DNA of 64,000 bases, taken from positions 18,812,059 to 18,876,058 of the forward strand of contig NC_049980.1 in NCBI RefSeq assembly GCF_000003815.2. The letters are read 5' to 3'. Below are positions 1-11,640 of this stretch, piece by piece. The translations under genes and the position numbers were made by a program. This DNA is from Branchiostoma floridae. Lineage: Eukaryota; Chordata; Leptocardii; Amphioxiformes; Branchiostomatidae. How positions within the stretch are numbered: the stretch's first letter is position 1; every line of letters begins with the position of its first letter. Below the pieces are notes generated by a model. It saw only the letters and a list, made by a program, of their open reading frames with translations. It did no database searches and was not told the DNA's origin.

Positions 1-989
1 AAATGTCGAGGGTGACAGATGTCTGGGATTGATATGGGTATGCTTATCAGATGTAGATGTAAAATCTAGTTTGGAGACACTGTTTCATTTCTCCAATGTA
101 GGTCTCTGAACACGATCCTTTAATGTCGTCCTATGCATTTTATGTGTATATCATACTGCACTTCTGTTCTCCTGGAGTACGTGAATTGTCTTGTTGGTTT
201 GAAACACCCATCAGGGTCAGTCAACAAGCTTGGAACTGTAAAGATGGTAGATTCCATTTTCCCACTCTAATTTCAATTCACTCCCAAATATCACCACGCT
301 TCCAGTTTCCGGAAAGTCAATGCAGTGAAACAGTACTCTCCAAGCAGAGGTTAGGCTCCGGCTGTTTTTTTTTAACGTTTTTTTAGTCGTTTTTATCGGG
401 CTTTCTATTTTGTCTTTTTTCTTGAAGTGCGCCAGCCCATCTTTTTGTTTGGTTTTCGCCCAGGCGGGTGTCGCTTCCCCGGTTCGTGGGCCCGGTTAGT
501 CCGCCTTGGGCCGCGTTATGCTGGCGGCCGGGGCCTCTTCTCTGCTTGGGGCGTCGTCGCTCCCTCCTCTGCTGTTTTTTGGCGGGCGGTGGTGGCCTTT
601 CCTGTGGTGAGTGTTTCTGTTGTGTGGGAACAAAGCCCAAATTTTACAACTATCACTTTGTGTTAGGTGGCTCAATGAGCAGTTACGAAAAGTTTACAAT
701 TTCATGTTTACTTTGGTTTAGAAATAATACCACTGATAATAAATCTTATCATTCAACAGAGTGAATTCTACCAACACATGAACTTTCATACTTATGGCTT
801 ATTTCTAAAAGTCCTTTGCCCAGAAGAAGTGTGCCCATATGAACTAGCTGCCAAGTTTCACTAATTTATAAGACAGGACATAACAGCACTAAACACCATG
901 ACAGTCTTCTTAGTCCAAACTCTTGGTCAAGAAGTTATAAGATCTGTTACCAAACAATGTCTTTTGACCCTGTTATTCCAAAGAAAGTG
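1..989. other. no gene seen; flank and GC-rich patch
   Basis: Apart from the element end at 334-460, nothing here reads as coding. The GC-rich block 470-600 is open in several frames, but this is the effect of base composition and no frame shows a recognisable protein. Confidence 0.4.
334..460 (+). repeat. left end of the TACTCTCCAAGCAGAGG element family
   Basis: The terminus TACTCTCCAAGCAGAGG is followed by TTAGGCTCCGGCTG, a T run, AGTCGTTTTTATCGGGC and CTTTCTATTTTGTC. The same order occurs in the complete copy at 40016-40298. No matching right end was found before 1211, so this is a solo end or its partner has decayed. A GC-rich stretch of unknown nature follows to about 600. Confidence 0.7.
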
Positions 990-1626
990 TAATCTATTTG
1001 TAAACATCTTGGTTTCTCTGAAGTCAAATATAATCTTGTTTAACAATAGGCATTATTGGATCAATACACATGATATGCATTATATCATACAACACTTCTT
1101 ACAAATTTAGGTACAGAGGGAAATTGAAACAAATTATATTTAGTCCTGTAAGATCCTTTCCAGTGTACAATGTAACAAAAGGTGATTGTTTTCCATAACA
1201 TGCCAAAATGTACTCTCCAAGCAGAGGTTGGGTGGGAAAATTGTGACCTTTTCCTTATGTTATATGCCATATAGCTGGTCAAACAAATAAGATTGTATTT
1301 CTTTGTACCATTCAAGTTTGGCCTAATCTATTTGTAAACATCTTGGTTTCTCTGAAGTCAAATATAATCTTGTTTAACAATAGGCATTATTGGATCAATA
1401 CACATGATATGCATTATATCATACAACACTTCTTACAAATTTAGGTACAGAGGGAAATTGAAACAAATTATATTTAGTCCTGTAAGATCCTTTCCCAGTG
1501 TACAATGTAACAAAAGGTGATTGTTTTCCATAACATGCCAAAATGTACTCTCCAAGCAGAGGTTGGGTGGGAAAATTGTGACCTTTTCCTTATGTTATAT
1601 GCCATATAGCTGGTCAAACAAATAAG
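990..1626. repeat. 302-bp direct tandem duplication
   Basis: Copy 1 is 990-1291 and copy 2 is 1324-1626, separated by 32 bp. They appear identical apart from one extra C in the second (CTTTCC versus CTTTCCC near 1492), so the duplication is recent. Each copy contains one TACTCTCCAAGCAGAGGTTGGGTGGG terminus-like stretch (starts 1211 and 1546). Confidence 0.9.
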
Positions 1627-1667
1627 GCATATAATGAAAAGGTCACGATTTTTCCCGCCAACCCCTG
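1546..1667. repeat. hairpin MITE with imperfect terminal inverted repeats
   Basis: The left arm starts TACTCTCCAAGCAGAGG and continues TTGGGTGGGAAAATTGTGACC. The right arm (1637-1667) is its imperfect inverse: AAAAGGTCACGATTTTTCCC then GCCAACCCCTGCAT. The middle, ATATGCCATATAGC, is itself partly palindromic. The whole can fold into one hairpin. Only copy 2 of the surrounding duplication has the right arm. Confidence 0.7.
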
Positions 1668-1858
1668 CATGTTACAGATAGATGTATTTTTCTTTTCAAC
1701 AACAGGAAAGAAAGACATGGTCATGAAATATACTTAAAAATGACCACAGCGCTCTGCTTCATATATAGGTACAAAACAGCTCTCTGCACAAATAATTATA
1801 TACATGTACCGTATATTATATGATGAACAAAATATGTTAAAACTTAGGTCTTGTATTA

Positions 1859-4800
1859 TTATACACTACTAGCAATCTGTTTGTGCACTCTGGCTGTTGC
1901 AGCACTGTCCAGTATTCTTTGTCGAAGAAACACTGCAGCATATCCTGCCACAAAGACTCCAAACCAGACCCCCTCAAACATCCAGAAGGTATTCTCCTCT
2001 GCTCGCATGTTGTGACAACTGAAGAATAGGTGAACATGGAACAGGGGAAGAGTTGTCATAAATGGTGGGTACTGGTATGGTGCACCTGTACAAAACCAGT
2101 TACTGATTCATATTGGACCAGTCTGGAAAAACTGGACCTGAAAGGATTCAGTGGACCGGATGTTGGACCTTGAACAATGATTGGAAAATGAACAGCTTAC
2201 TCTTGTTCATTAATGAACTTACAGTACTAGTATATGATCAGGCATTCACACGTTTTTGGGCTTACCGGTCTAACAAAATAACAAGCAAAGTAGAGTAGAG
2301 TCTATAATCATTTCTACAAGTTTTAGAGTCAGTCATACAAAGGCAGTTAGCCTTGCAGGATTTTAAAATGCCAGTGGGAGTCAAATACTCCACAAAACAG
2401 ATTTCTTTGTAGCAAAATGGACCATTGTTTTGAGCATCATCCATTCACAAGTTTTCACATACCGAATCAGGTCCAGGTTCAGAGCTTGACCTGATTCTCT
2501 GGACCTGAACCAGACCTGAACCTGAATTTTCTTAACCGTTACCCACCTCAAGTTACTGGTGTTTCTGGGTAAATGTTATTCCATTGGGAAAGGCACTTTT
2601 AATTTTCCTCGCTCCACCCAGGTGTAAATGAGTTCCTGACTTCGGTTGGGAAGGTAAAAAGGCCTTGGAATTTGAGGGGTAGGCTCCCATTTCCAATACT
2701 GAGCCTAGACACAACAGATTACCGGCTCACTGCCTCAAACTTAAGGCCTTTATCTTTTTTCACTGCTAACAAATTCTAAGATGACAAATGAACCTAATTT
2801 TACCTTCTGTAAACCTCTCCTGAGCTCTTGCAAGATACTCTCTCCACATATCCCGTCACAGAGCACACAGGAACTGAGTTACTGGTCTGTAGACAAGAAA
2901 CAAATAAAGGAATCAAAGACTGCTGCAGTTCCATGAAAAGCTGCCAGGAGTCTCAAAATTGACACCTAAGCTACATAGACCAAATTACAAGTATCACATA
3001 TATACATCTACAGCTTCTTTAAAATCATTTGATGGACGGCCAGTGTGACTGCAGTGTGACTTGATAGTTAAATGATTTTACCATTATCATGCTGAAGAAA
3101 CCTTTCGGCCATGACCTAGTATCAAACAGTGTTACTGTTATTATCATTATCATAATTGTTACTATCACATTATGTTAGAACATACCAATTCAAACTGTTT
3201 ACATGGTCTGCATTTCTCTATCACTTCATATTTCTCCTGTAGCCAGCATTCTTCAGAACCTGCAGGAAACAATGGGTTTTGATCAACAACAAAAAAGACA
3301 ATGCCAGTGAAATTTTGAAATAACAACCCCATCCTTAAATTTGAAATACTGTAAATGGGGATTTAATTTTGCGGAAGCGGGAAAAAGGACTTTTCGCGGT
3401 GGTTCTAAGTTCACGGTAGCACCATGCACTGTAATCTCTTCTTGCCATGGAAAAATGTTCGCGAACATAAAACCACCACGTAAGTTTCTGCATTTACAGT
3501 ATTCAGAACAAGACCCAAGCTGGAAGTGCCCTACAGGACATCCCAGAAGAAGGTGGCACGGGTAGACCCCTGTGAGAATTTGCTCGTATGCAATTTACGT
3601 CAACATAGATTAAGTTCTCCAAATGGTAACAAGTATTGATTAATGTCAAAGTGTTGGTAAATTTCTCATTAAGATACTGGTGAAAACTGCACAATGTTCG
3701 CATTTGTGGATAAGCTGAGGCAAGTCCGAGAGTGCGGACATGCTAGTGCGTTCCCGTCCGTTGACAATGGTGCAGAATGGGTGGCTCATGACCAAATTCC
3801 CATAGGGCCTATGAAGTGAGTTTACCCGTGGGTGGAAGAACACCTTTGACTATGGATGGAGGATTACTGATACTGCCCTGCATTAGCACCTTCCTGTTTA
3901 ATTGTGGTGGCCAGGTAAAAACTCATGAAAATGACTAAAATGTACCAAGAGAATGAATAACTGATGTGGAAAAAGCAGAAATACTAAACAAATTCTTCGT
4001 TAGTACTTTTACTAAAGAAGACACAAGGTGTATACCACAACCTGAAGAGTCAACATACAAACAGGAGTTGAAAGGCATTGAACTAGATATCGAAGATATT
4101 CAAAAATGTCTATAGAAACTCAACCCCAACAAGTCCATGGGACCAGACCAGATTCACCCTAGAGTCCTAAAAGAGCTTGCTGGAACGCTGGCTCCACCTT
4201 TGTACATTCTCTTTCAAAAGTCACTGAACGAGGGAGAGGTGCCAACAGACTGGAAAATTGGAAACATTACTCCACTCTTCAAGAAAGGCTGTAGAAAAAC
4301 TCCAGGCAACTACAGACCCGTGTGCCTAACTTCCGTGGTTGGCAAAGTTCTGGAGGGTATAATAAGGGATGAGATTATAAAACACATGAGAAGGAATGAA
4401 CTTTTTACACGACAACAGCATGGGTTCCTCCCTGGAAGATCCACAGTAACACAAATCCTGGAATGTTTGGAAAGCTGGACGACCTGGCTAGACCAAGGTA
4501 TACCTGTGGATGTAATCTACATGGATTTCCGCAAGGCCTTCGACTCAGTTCCCATACAAAAGCTTTTGAGGAAAGTAGAAAGTTATGGGATCAAGGGGAG
4601 CCTCCTCAAATGGATAGCCTCGTTTCTCGAAAATAGAAAACAAAGGGTGTGTGTCAACGATAGTCATTCACGGTGGTCGGAGGTACACAGTGGAGTCCCG
4701 CAAGGGAGTGTTCTTGGACCAGTGTTATTCACAATATTCGTGAATGATATGCAAAATGCAGTTACCTGTCACTTAAAATTGTTTGCGGATGACACAAAAA

Positions 4801-6192
4801 TCTACCGAACAGTACCATACAGGCGTGACTGTGAAACACTACAACAAGACCTGGACAGTCTGCAGTTATGGGCTTCAAGGTGGCAACTTCAATTTCACCC
4901 AGATAAATGCACCCAAACTTCTCATACAAAATGAAGACGAAGCAAATCCCTTGCCTCTGTCCCTAGAATTCACGGAGGAAGAGAAAGACCTCGGAATTAT
5001 TGTAGACAAGGACCTGGGTTTTAACAAACACATCCTTACCATAACAAAGAAGGCAAATCAGATAATGGGACTGGTATGGAGAACATTTGAGTTTATGGAC
5101 AAATGTATGTTTTTAACCCCGTACAAGTCTATCATCCGTCCTCATCTAGAGTATGGAGCAAGTGTATGGTCTCCTCACCTATGGTCACTGGCAATCGAAA
5201 TTGAGAAAGTGCAAAAAAGGGCAACCAAAAGAGTACCGGGTCTGGCGGATCTACCCTACCCAGAGAGGCTTAGGAGTCTTCACCTCCCCACATTGGTATA
5301 TAGAAGACTAAGAGGCGACTTAATATACACCTTTAAATACACGAAAGGACTATACGACACTCCATGTTTAGTCCACTTGTCTGTAGAAACAAGAACAAGA
5401 GGTCACCAGTTGAAATTAAAAAGATCCATGGCAAAAATCGGGCCGTCAGCTGGTGGAACAATCTCCCAGAGGAAGTAGTGATGGCACCAACTGTGAACGG
5501 TTTTAAAGCAAGATTTGACAAACATCATTACATATGAAAGATCATCCTGTCGTATACAACTACAGGGCACTGGACCATCCCTTACGTCCGGAAATGTCAG
5601 TATCCTGAGTATTCCGAATTGAAGAGCAGGCCAAACTGGAGTGGATACTCCTACCGGACTGAAAAACTCTACTCTACTCTAAATGGCAGTTGAAATGATA
5701 AGAGTTGATGTCAAACTGTTAAAACAAAAGAGTATTTAGAGGGGGAGTACAGCTTACCTGTGACAGCCTGGCCAGAGCTCTTGACATCTGAGTTCTCAGC
5801 TGCTGATAAACAATGGAGGCTGCAGAGGTACACATTCAGCTGTTACGTGACATCTCTGATTGTCTGAATTCTTTGTGGCAGAAATAAGACTCACATACAC
5901 ACACACACACGCACACACAAGAACATAGGCACAGACTAGAGAGTAGACACACATGCGCATACATATGCTGACACAGAAACACATACTAACACACACTCAC
6001 TCACACACACACACACACACATACACATAACGTTACGTGTATTATTTAACGTTATGCCGTTTGTAAATTCTATATCTGAAACAACAAGAGGGGACACACA
6101 CACGCGTGCAGAGAGAGAGAGAGAACTCACCTTGAATACGTGAAGAATATATAAAGCAACACGGGTTTTGACAACCTTATTGGAGTTGACAT
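1859..6192 (-). CDS. JTB: JTB (jumping translocation breakpoint) homologue, five exons
   Basis: Single-pass type I membrane protein; the human family member is linked to mitochondria and cytokinesis. Coding exons in transcript order: 6131-6192, 5758-5819, 3186-3259, 2804-2886, 1859-2018; all introns are GT-AG and the phases join to 146 codons plus stop, the same length as I recall for human JTB. Residues 1 to about 27 form a hydrophobic signal peptide (VLLYIFF core) ending LSA. The ectodomain has cysteines 46, 58, 61, 74, 85 and 95 in the family pattern CW..., C-x2-C, TGYVE..., SC. Residues about 106-125 are the membrane span, preceded by the family hallmark FWxFEG and followed by a basic tail beginning RQR. 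The start is the only ATG in exon 1 that leads into the signal peptide. Intron 2 carries an antisense CR1-like LINE. No clear AATAAA was seen downstream. Identification rests on recalled family sequence; splice sites are read directly. Confidence 0.9.
3957..5681 (+). mobile_element. CR1/L2-like LINE, 5'-truncated and frameshifted
   Basis: Remnant of a non-LTR retrotransposon of the Jockey/CR1 group. Reverse transcriptase is readable in frame from 3957: motifs NYRPV, HGF-PGRST, YMDFRKAFDSV, GVPQGSVLGP and the catalytic FADD near 4789. A stop lies at 4113, a frameshift near 4910 moves reading to the next frame (DLGIIVDKDLGF, RPHLEYGASVW), and a second near 5430 returns it to the first, ending with WWNNLPEEV...FKARFDKH and a stop at 5535-5537. 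The endonuclease domain is absent, as expected for 5' truncation. The 3' tail ends in a short CTCTA repeat near 5680. It sits in JTB intron 2, antisense to the gene. Inactive. Confidence 0.93.
5891..6124. repeat. CA/GA microsatellites in JTB intron 1
   Basis: Interrupted AC runs at 5891-6022 and a short GA run at 6111-6124, between JTB exons 1 and 2. Long open frames across this stretch are artefacts of the repeat. Confidence 0.85.
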
Positions 6193-6431
6193 TATCTTTT
6201 TCGATACCAGTTTTTCTTCTGTCCTGAACGTTTTCTAATGTGTTTCGTCAACACAGAACATAACTCTGAACCCGGATATGATGTGACGAAACGCGACAGA
6301 GGTTTGCCGAGTTCCTACAACGTTGAGTGCCTGGAGTGGGTCCTATTTGCTGTCATGGGTCGTCAGGTAGTATCTGTTGGCCTTTTAGCTCGTGAATCTA
6401 AAGCTGGTTGGAACAGATAGGGACAGAAACT

Positions 6432-6521
6432 ATGGCTGATGACTCACAGAACATGTCCCCTTACTCATCCGGCTTCGACAGAGTGACCCCGAGTGACCCG
6501 TGTTCATCTAAACGCAAATAA
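6432..6521 (+). CDS. 29-codon small ORF, hypothetical
   Basis: ATG at 6432 gives a 29-residue hydrophilic peptide beginning MADDSQNMSPYSSG and ending in SSKRK, with the stop overlapping an AATAAA at 6517-6522. It lies about 240 bp upstream of the JTB start on the opposite strand, so it could belong to a divergently transcribed unit. I do not recognise the peptide. It may be chance; the composition and the polyadenylation-like signal are the only support. Confidence 0.15.
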   Translation: MADDSQNMSPYSSGFDRVTPSDPCSSKRK

Positions 6522-9021
6522 AAAGATAATGATCAATAAGGCAATAGAATAACAGTTTTGTCTACTTTACTTTCATATTATAATTTTATGATTTCTTAAA
6601 TTGTTTTTAAGTCTTCAAAACTGCTGTATTATGGCGGTATAGGTAGCAACATTATTCGTGTACACATCGTATTCATTACGATCTAATGTCATCAGGAAAA
6701 CTGCATTAGCAGAAGCGACCTCTAGTGACTATTTACATAAATGCAAGAAAATCCATTCTAACGGACGGTTCCAACTTCCGCATACTTTGCGTTTATATAA
6801 ATACTCAACAGAGTTCGCTTCTGCTACTGGAACTGGATTCTCATATTAGGAAATATTAAAGACATAATGGAGCGAAAAGGCAAAATGGACATGTCGTTAT
6901 AAGTGAAAACAGAAGCAGGCAGCCTGTGATGGATCCAAATACAACACAGTCAACATACCAGGCTGGTTATCATTTAGAATTTGAAACTCTGATGGATTAA
7001 CTTTTTTCTAGACTCTTGTCTACAAATCAGAAAAAAATGAAGCGGCAGTATATCCGAGAACGAAGAACTTAATGTGGCCTCGCTGTGTTTGGAAAGTTGT
7101 GTACTTCATTGGTGACAATGTTTAGTAGCCTGTACGTTTCATTCCCCAGAAAACGCACAGTACTAATAGTATTGAGATCGCTATACATATAACGTTATAT
7201 CCACACAGCATGACTAACTGCAGGGGTAATGCAGATAGAACGCACACAATACCACATAGCTGAAATGATTGACATTTGATTGACTTCTCCCTCTCGCTTG
7301 TATTGGGAGCGCATGAGAACTTTAATTTTCTCGACTCAAAAGTAATTGTCATCTCTGCGTGCGATTTTAATGAGAAATAATTTTTTGATAAAAGCGTCTA
7401 ATTGGTTTTTATATATAATAGCGCTATAGCCCTTACTCGCGGTTATATAAACACAATAGCATCGATGATAGAAAATCTCAATTGGAAAGAAAACACCGGA
7501 CAGATGCGATTCCATATTTGTTTTGTTATTTTGTTGTTGTTGTTTATTTCCAATTTATACACAGGATAAAATTGCAAAGTACGAGAGGAAATGCAGAATC
7601 GAAAGTACTGGGATAAGACAGAGACTAAGCTGAAGCTCGGCTATTCGTGGCCCCTATCTAGTTTACCGAAGTATCATATGTCCGACAAGGCACAAGAGCT
7701 AAAGACGATTAAAATAAATGGATGGTTCATTTCAAAAACTAAGGATAGCAAGAAGTGCACCAAAATGTAATACAAGCAAATGCATTTACATATACAAGGC
7801 ATGGCAATAAGGGACAGGTAAGAAATCAACCATGCTGTAAAAAAACATCCGGTAAAGGTACTGTAGTTTGCGGTGGTTGATATTTCTGTGTATGCTACTG
7901 TAGTACAGTGTAGTGACTTCAAGTGGAATAAGCAGGAAACCATTCACAACGTACACTTCCAAATAAAAGTTAACAGATGACTGGATGGCATCTAACACTG
8001 TGGCCATCGATGCTCTGTCAGATTTATCTTTGTTGTAAGGATGATGTTATATCGGTGTGGTACATATATGTGATACATTACATCCTTGGTCTGCTTAACA
8101 CTCATATCAGTATATTCCTTATGCAGTTAGTTCAACAACAACATGGTTACATACTAAGTATCCTGAGCGTCAGCCTGGAACTGACGTGCTCCAATGTGCA
8201 CAGTCCTCTGTCACGAGGCAAGGGAGAAAAACACACGTGACACACGTCAGTGAGGCGTCGCAAACAACACGCACACATGCCAACCGCCATAGGATGGAGA
8301 AAGAATCCCGGCTTGTTGCGCACAATGGGAGGCAGTTGGGATGATTGGCATACCTTTCCGCTCTTAGGATGTTGCCTGATAAACATCTTGTGTTGAAGCC
8401 TTGTTTTTCACATGTTTCAAACTCGAAAATATTCGCGACTACAGATGTCAAAGACAATTTTTCGGGTTGTACGTTTCCGTATCCCGACTTTTCAGCATCT
8501 CAGAAATGCTGACCAATAAACAGTTTTCTCTCTTGATAAAATGTTTGACCTTTTCAGTCTTCCATTTCGCACACGAGTCACCGTGCGGATCCACCTCCGC
8601 TTCATGAATTACATATCTCATAACAAATGTCGTCAGGCACTCCTTCAGACCAGTAATACCCTAATGATGTCATCTGTAAGAGTAGTATATAGTGATACAA
8701 AATAATATAACCTTTTTCATCACTCACTTAGTGACTTACATAAAATGTCAAGAGTCTTTAAATTGGAAGTCGCTGCCCAGCGCTCAACAACAATTCTAAA
8801 GATCAAAACAACCCGGGGTCATTCAAGAGACTTACAAATGTAAGGTTCAGTATTCTACAGACTGAAGTACCCTAATCTTTCCTGTACTACCGAAGTGGTT
8901 CGTCAGCCACTTGCTTGTAAATGTTGCACGCTCTTTTGGTGCCTCACTGAAAGAAACCGCCAACCTGGTTCAGATATAGAGATTTATTTGATGTGTCGAA
9001 CATGAAAAGTCTAGACTGAGG
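6522..9021. other. intergenic, no gene recognised
   Basis: No conserved domain was seen on either strand. The only ATG-initiated ORF with some character is 7122-7352 minus, 76 codons, with two hydrophobic stretches; I could not place it in a family. The rest is AT-rich unique-looking sequence. Confidence 0.35.
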
Positions 9022-9558
9022 CTATGATGAGGTAGCTTTAAACATCTGTAAGGATTGTGCTTCTAACATGATTTTGTTGAGTGACCGCCCGTCCCTTCCA
9101 CCGTCCGTCCTTCGGCCGTCCCTCCGTCCCACCTCCTGTTCCTCCAACCCATCGCCTATCCCTCTAACCGGCCCACTTCCCATTCCTTCTTGAGCTCTGT
9201 TCCACAGCCTGTCCCTCCGTCCCTCAGCCCGTCCCTCCTCCCTTTCTCCATCACACCCACTGACTGTCCCACCGCCCGTCCGTCCCATTCTCTCTTTAAT
9301 TTCTTTCTCCCTTTCCTCGGCCCCTTTTGAATTCTTTTCCACAGGCTTAACGAAATCTTCAATAGCGAAGTCCTGACTTTCCTCGGGACAAAAAAGCTTC
9401 CAAAAGCTCACTAATAAACAGAATGATCCTTTGAAGAATCGGCAGTGTATGTCCTCAGGGAATTCTTCCACTGACGTCCAATTTTGTTCATTATAGTGCT
9501 GTATTTTTCTCTCCTGTGAAAATTGGGCGATCCTGTCACAAGCCTTCAGGTCATTCAT
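9022..9558 (-). CDS. 178-codon ORF, doubtful; 3' half is low complexity
   Basis: The longest ATG-initiated ORF in the window that is not LINE, ubiquitin or gap. The first 80 or so residues have balanced composition (CDRIAQF, EFPEDIHCRFF, FWKLFCPEES). The second half (genomic 9085-9290) is an imperfect GTCC/CTCC repeat read as Arg, Gly and Glu. No family recognised and no splice sites or partners supported. It could be an exon of an unknown gene, but a chance ORF stabilised by the purine-rich repeat is equally possible. Confidence 0.25.
   Translation of the reverse strand: MNDLKACDRIAQFSQERKIQHYNEQNWTSVEEFPEDIHCRFFKGSFCLLVSFWKLFCPEESQDFAIEDFVKPVEKNSKGAEEREKEIKERMGRTGGGTVSGCDGEREEGRAEGRRDRLWNRAQEGMGSGPVRGIGDGLEEQEVGRRDGRRTDGGRDGRSLNKIMLEAQSLQMFKATSS
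9082..9295. repeat. imperfect CCGTCCCTC-type simple repeat
   Basis: Degenerate repetition of CCGTCC, CCCTCC and CCATC blocks over about 210 bp, strongly pyrimidine-rich on the plus strand. No constant period. Confidence 0.7.
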
Positions 9559-11242
9559 GCATCAAAGACTACCATAATCATATCTCGCTTCTCCGCCGAC
9601 TGTCTAAGCAAACTCATTTAGTGAAATTTAGAGCATCCGGTAAAACAAAAAGAATGTGTTGCCTTTTCAGTGTCCCCAGTGTTGTTGCCATGGTTACATA
9701 ACAAGCTAACATCGCCACCAACTGTTGGATTTTACTTTTTTTACTCGTCCTATCTTTTCTGTCCCTGCGACGTCCAAAGCTTGTACGCATGTGCATCGAG
9801 TCGACCTGACTGGAATTCTGGTGTCCCTCATTTACATGTCAATAGACCGGAGCTCAAGAGTATCTGGCGTTTCTCACTTTCATCAGCAGGTTTTTTTATC
9901 TATCATTCTGGTATTTTCTTTCATAAGCCGTACATACTTCATGTAGTTTGAGAAGATTAGAAGATGTCCAATATCACTCGCGCTACGATTCACAGAAGCT
10001 TAGGTATCTGTGGCCGCGTCGATATCGGCTTCCTTGTGATGTCAGGTTAAAAATGCTCTTTTCAACACTTTCGGCAGACCTACCCAAAAGTGTCAATCCA
10101 GATTAGCAGTTAAACCGATAAGATAATAGATAGGCCTTTCTTTTTTCCAATTTTACGGACGTAGGAGGGACTATGGGGTTGGTCTAGTAGCAGCCCAAGG
10201 CATTGCTGTTGTATTAAAATTTTGCTATTGAAAATTCAGGAAATTCTCCATCTCAAAACCTGCGTTTTCTATGACATACCGTGGTTATTGCCTCTCTTAC
10301 CCGTAACAGAGAAACGAATCATATTTTTTCCCTCTGATCAATGATACTGTCTATTAAAGATGAAGTAACGAAACACAATACATTCCGGTAAAACATTCCG
10401 ACAGACAACAAGTCAAAGCAAAATGAATTCCAGTCAAAGCAAGGGAACAAAAAACGTTAAATATTTCCCTTCTTGAGCAATCTAAGTCAGTTAGAAATTG
10501 CAAAGGTTTGTCAAATTGTTGTGGCTAGAAATGAATAATCAACTACATGCATGTTAGGAGTCTTGGACTTGGAAGAGGGTGTGTACGTAAAATGTTTCTG
10601 TATGTGTCTTGTTGCTGTCCTTGGTACTGAAAGTGCCACAATTCTCAAGGACAAAGACATAAAAGTGTAACGTCACCAAGTTTAGATTCCGTGAAGACTA
10701 AACAAGGAGTAGCCATTGTCGGATGCTTCATCATTATTATCGTCTGCGTTGTACAAACACGCAAAGCTGCTAGCTATGCGGTTGGAGGGAGTGCACAAGA
10801 CAGAAGATCGATCAGAACCATCGCTACCATAACTGTTTTCTCGCTTGCATACTCTAGCTTTATGGTAACAAAAAACATCAGAAAGTGGCACGTATTAGTG
10901 CAAGTGCTGCCTGTGAGCTGAGGTTGCGGGTCACACTGTTCTACTAACCCCTCCCTGTAAAGGATTTACAGAGCAAATATACTCCTTGTCCCCGGTGCCT
11001 TTCGTTTACCACTGCTACCACCTCTCGAGTTTGTTAAAACGCGAAAGTTACACAAAAAATGTATTTCCTTCTTTCTCACCCCATCACACACATAAACATA
11101 AGATACAGCGTAGTTTCTTGGTGGTTTGAATATGATGATACATGTTCTGTCTGTCGCCGCCCGCTACCCATTTTGCCGGCTAAATTCTTTAATTAAGATA
11201 TAACTTACCGATACATGGAAGTGCATTAGTCAGTTTAACATA
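9559..11242. other. intergenic, no gene recognised
   Basis: AT-rich sequence with no convincing exon or repeat found by eye. A hydrophobic reading frame at 10691-10921 has no ATG start and no recognisable product. Confidence 0.35.
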
Positions 11243-11458
11243 AACTCTAGATGGAGCCCTGGCCCTATTGACACAGAGCACTGGGAGGACCTTGCAAATG
11301 ACAGATCCAGTTGGAGGTGCACACTGTCCAGGCAGCTAAAATCAGGAGAAACCAGACTGATGCGCGTGGCAGAAGAAAAGCGGATCCTGCGAAAAGAGCT
11401 ATGCAACAGACCTGAGTCAGCTTACAGATGTGCCCTGTGTGGCAGGGACTGTCACGGT
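11243..11458 (+). mobile_element. LINE C-terminal fragment with zinc-knuckle
   Basis: One open frame reads WSPGPIDTEHWEDLANDRSSW, a basic segment, then YRCALCGRDCH. This order (D-x-WEDLA-DR--WR followed by a CxxC finger) is typical of the far C-terminus of some non-LTR retrotransposon polyproteins. The expected second half of the finger is missing: at 11453 the sequence switches to an unrelated repeat that also occurs at 34935. Confidence 0.75.
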
Positions 11459-11640
11459 GCACACCCCAGTTTATTTGGGGTCTAAAATCGAGGCTGCGCA
11501 CCCTCAAGTCGAGAGGCCGTCTCTTCAAGAAAATAAAGCTAAAGCAGAAAAGCCGTATATGGGAATGAAGGGCATCACTCCAGCTTTAAGAATAGCCGGG
11601 TTGCAGTTTCTTCACTCTCTCTACTTTTCATAATTTTTGG
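11453..11640 (+). repeat. repeat shared with 34935-35095
   Basis: Starts ACGGTGCACACCCCAGTTT and shares with the second copy the blocks GAGGCTG, GAGGCCGT, AGAAAAGCC and GTATGGGAATG in the same order and spacing. Possibly a non-coding 3' region of a mobile element. It ends near the TTCTTCACTCTCT stretch in both copies. Confidence 0.75.

Noticed and set aside
2280-2444. Cysteine-rich minus-strand frame considered as a JTB exon
   Set aside because: The exons at 2804-2886 and 1859-2018 join in phase and already account for the family cysteines; this frame lies in the intron between them.
7122-7352. 76-codon minus-strand frame with two hydrophobic stretches
   Set aside because: No family, partner exon or polyadenylation signal; hydrophobic frames are common in AT-rich DNA.
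10691-10921. Membrane-protein-like frame
   Set aside because: It opens with GTG, not ATG, has no splice support and no recognisable product.
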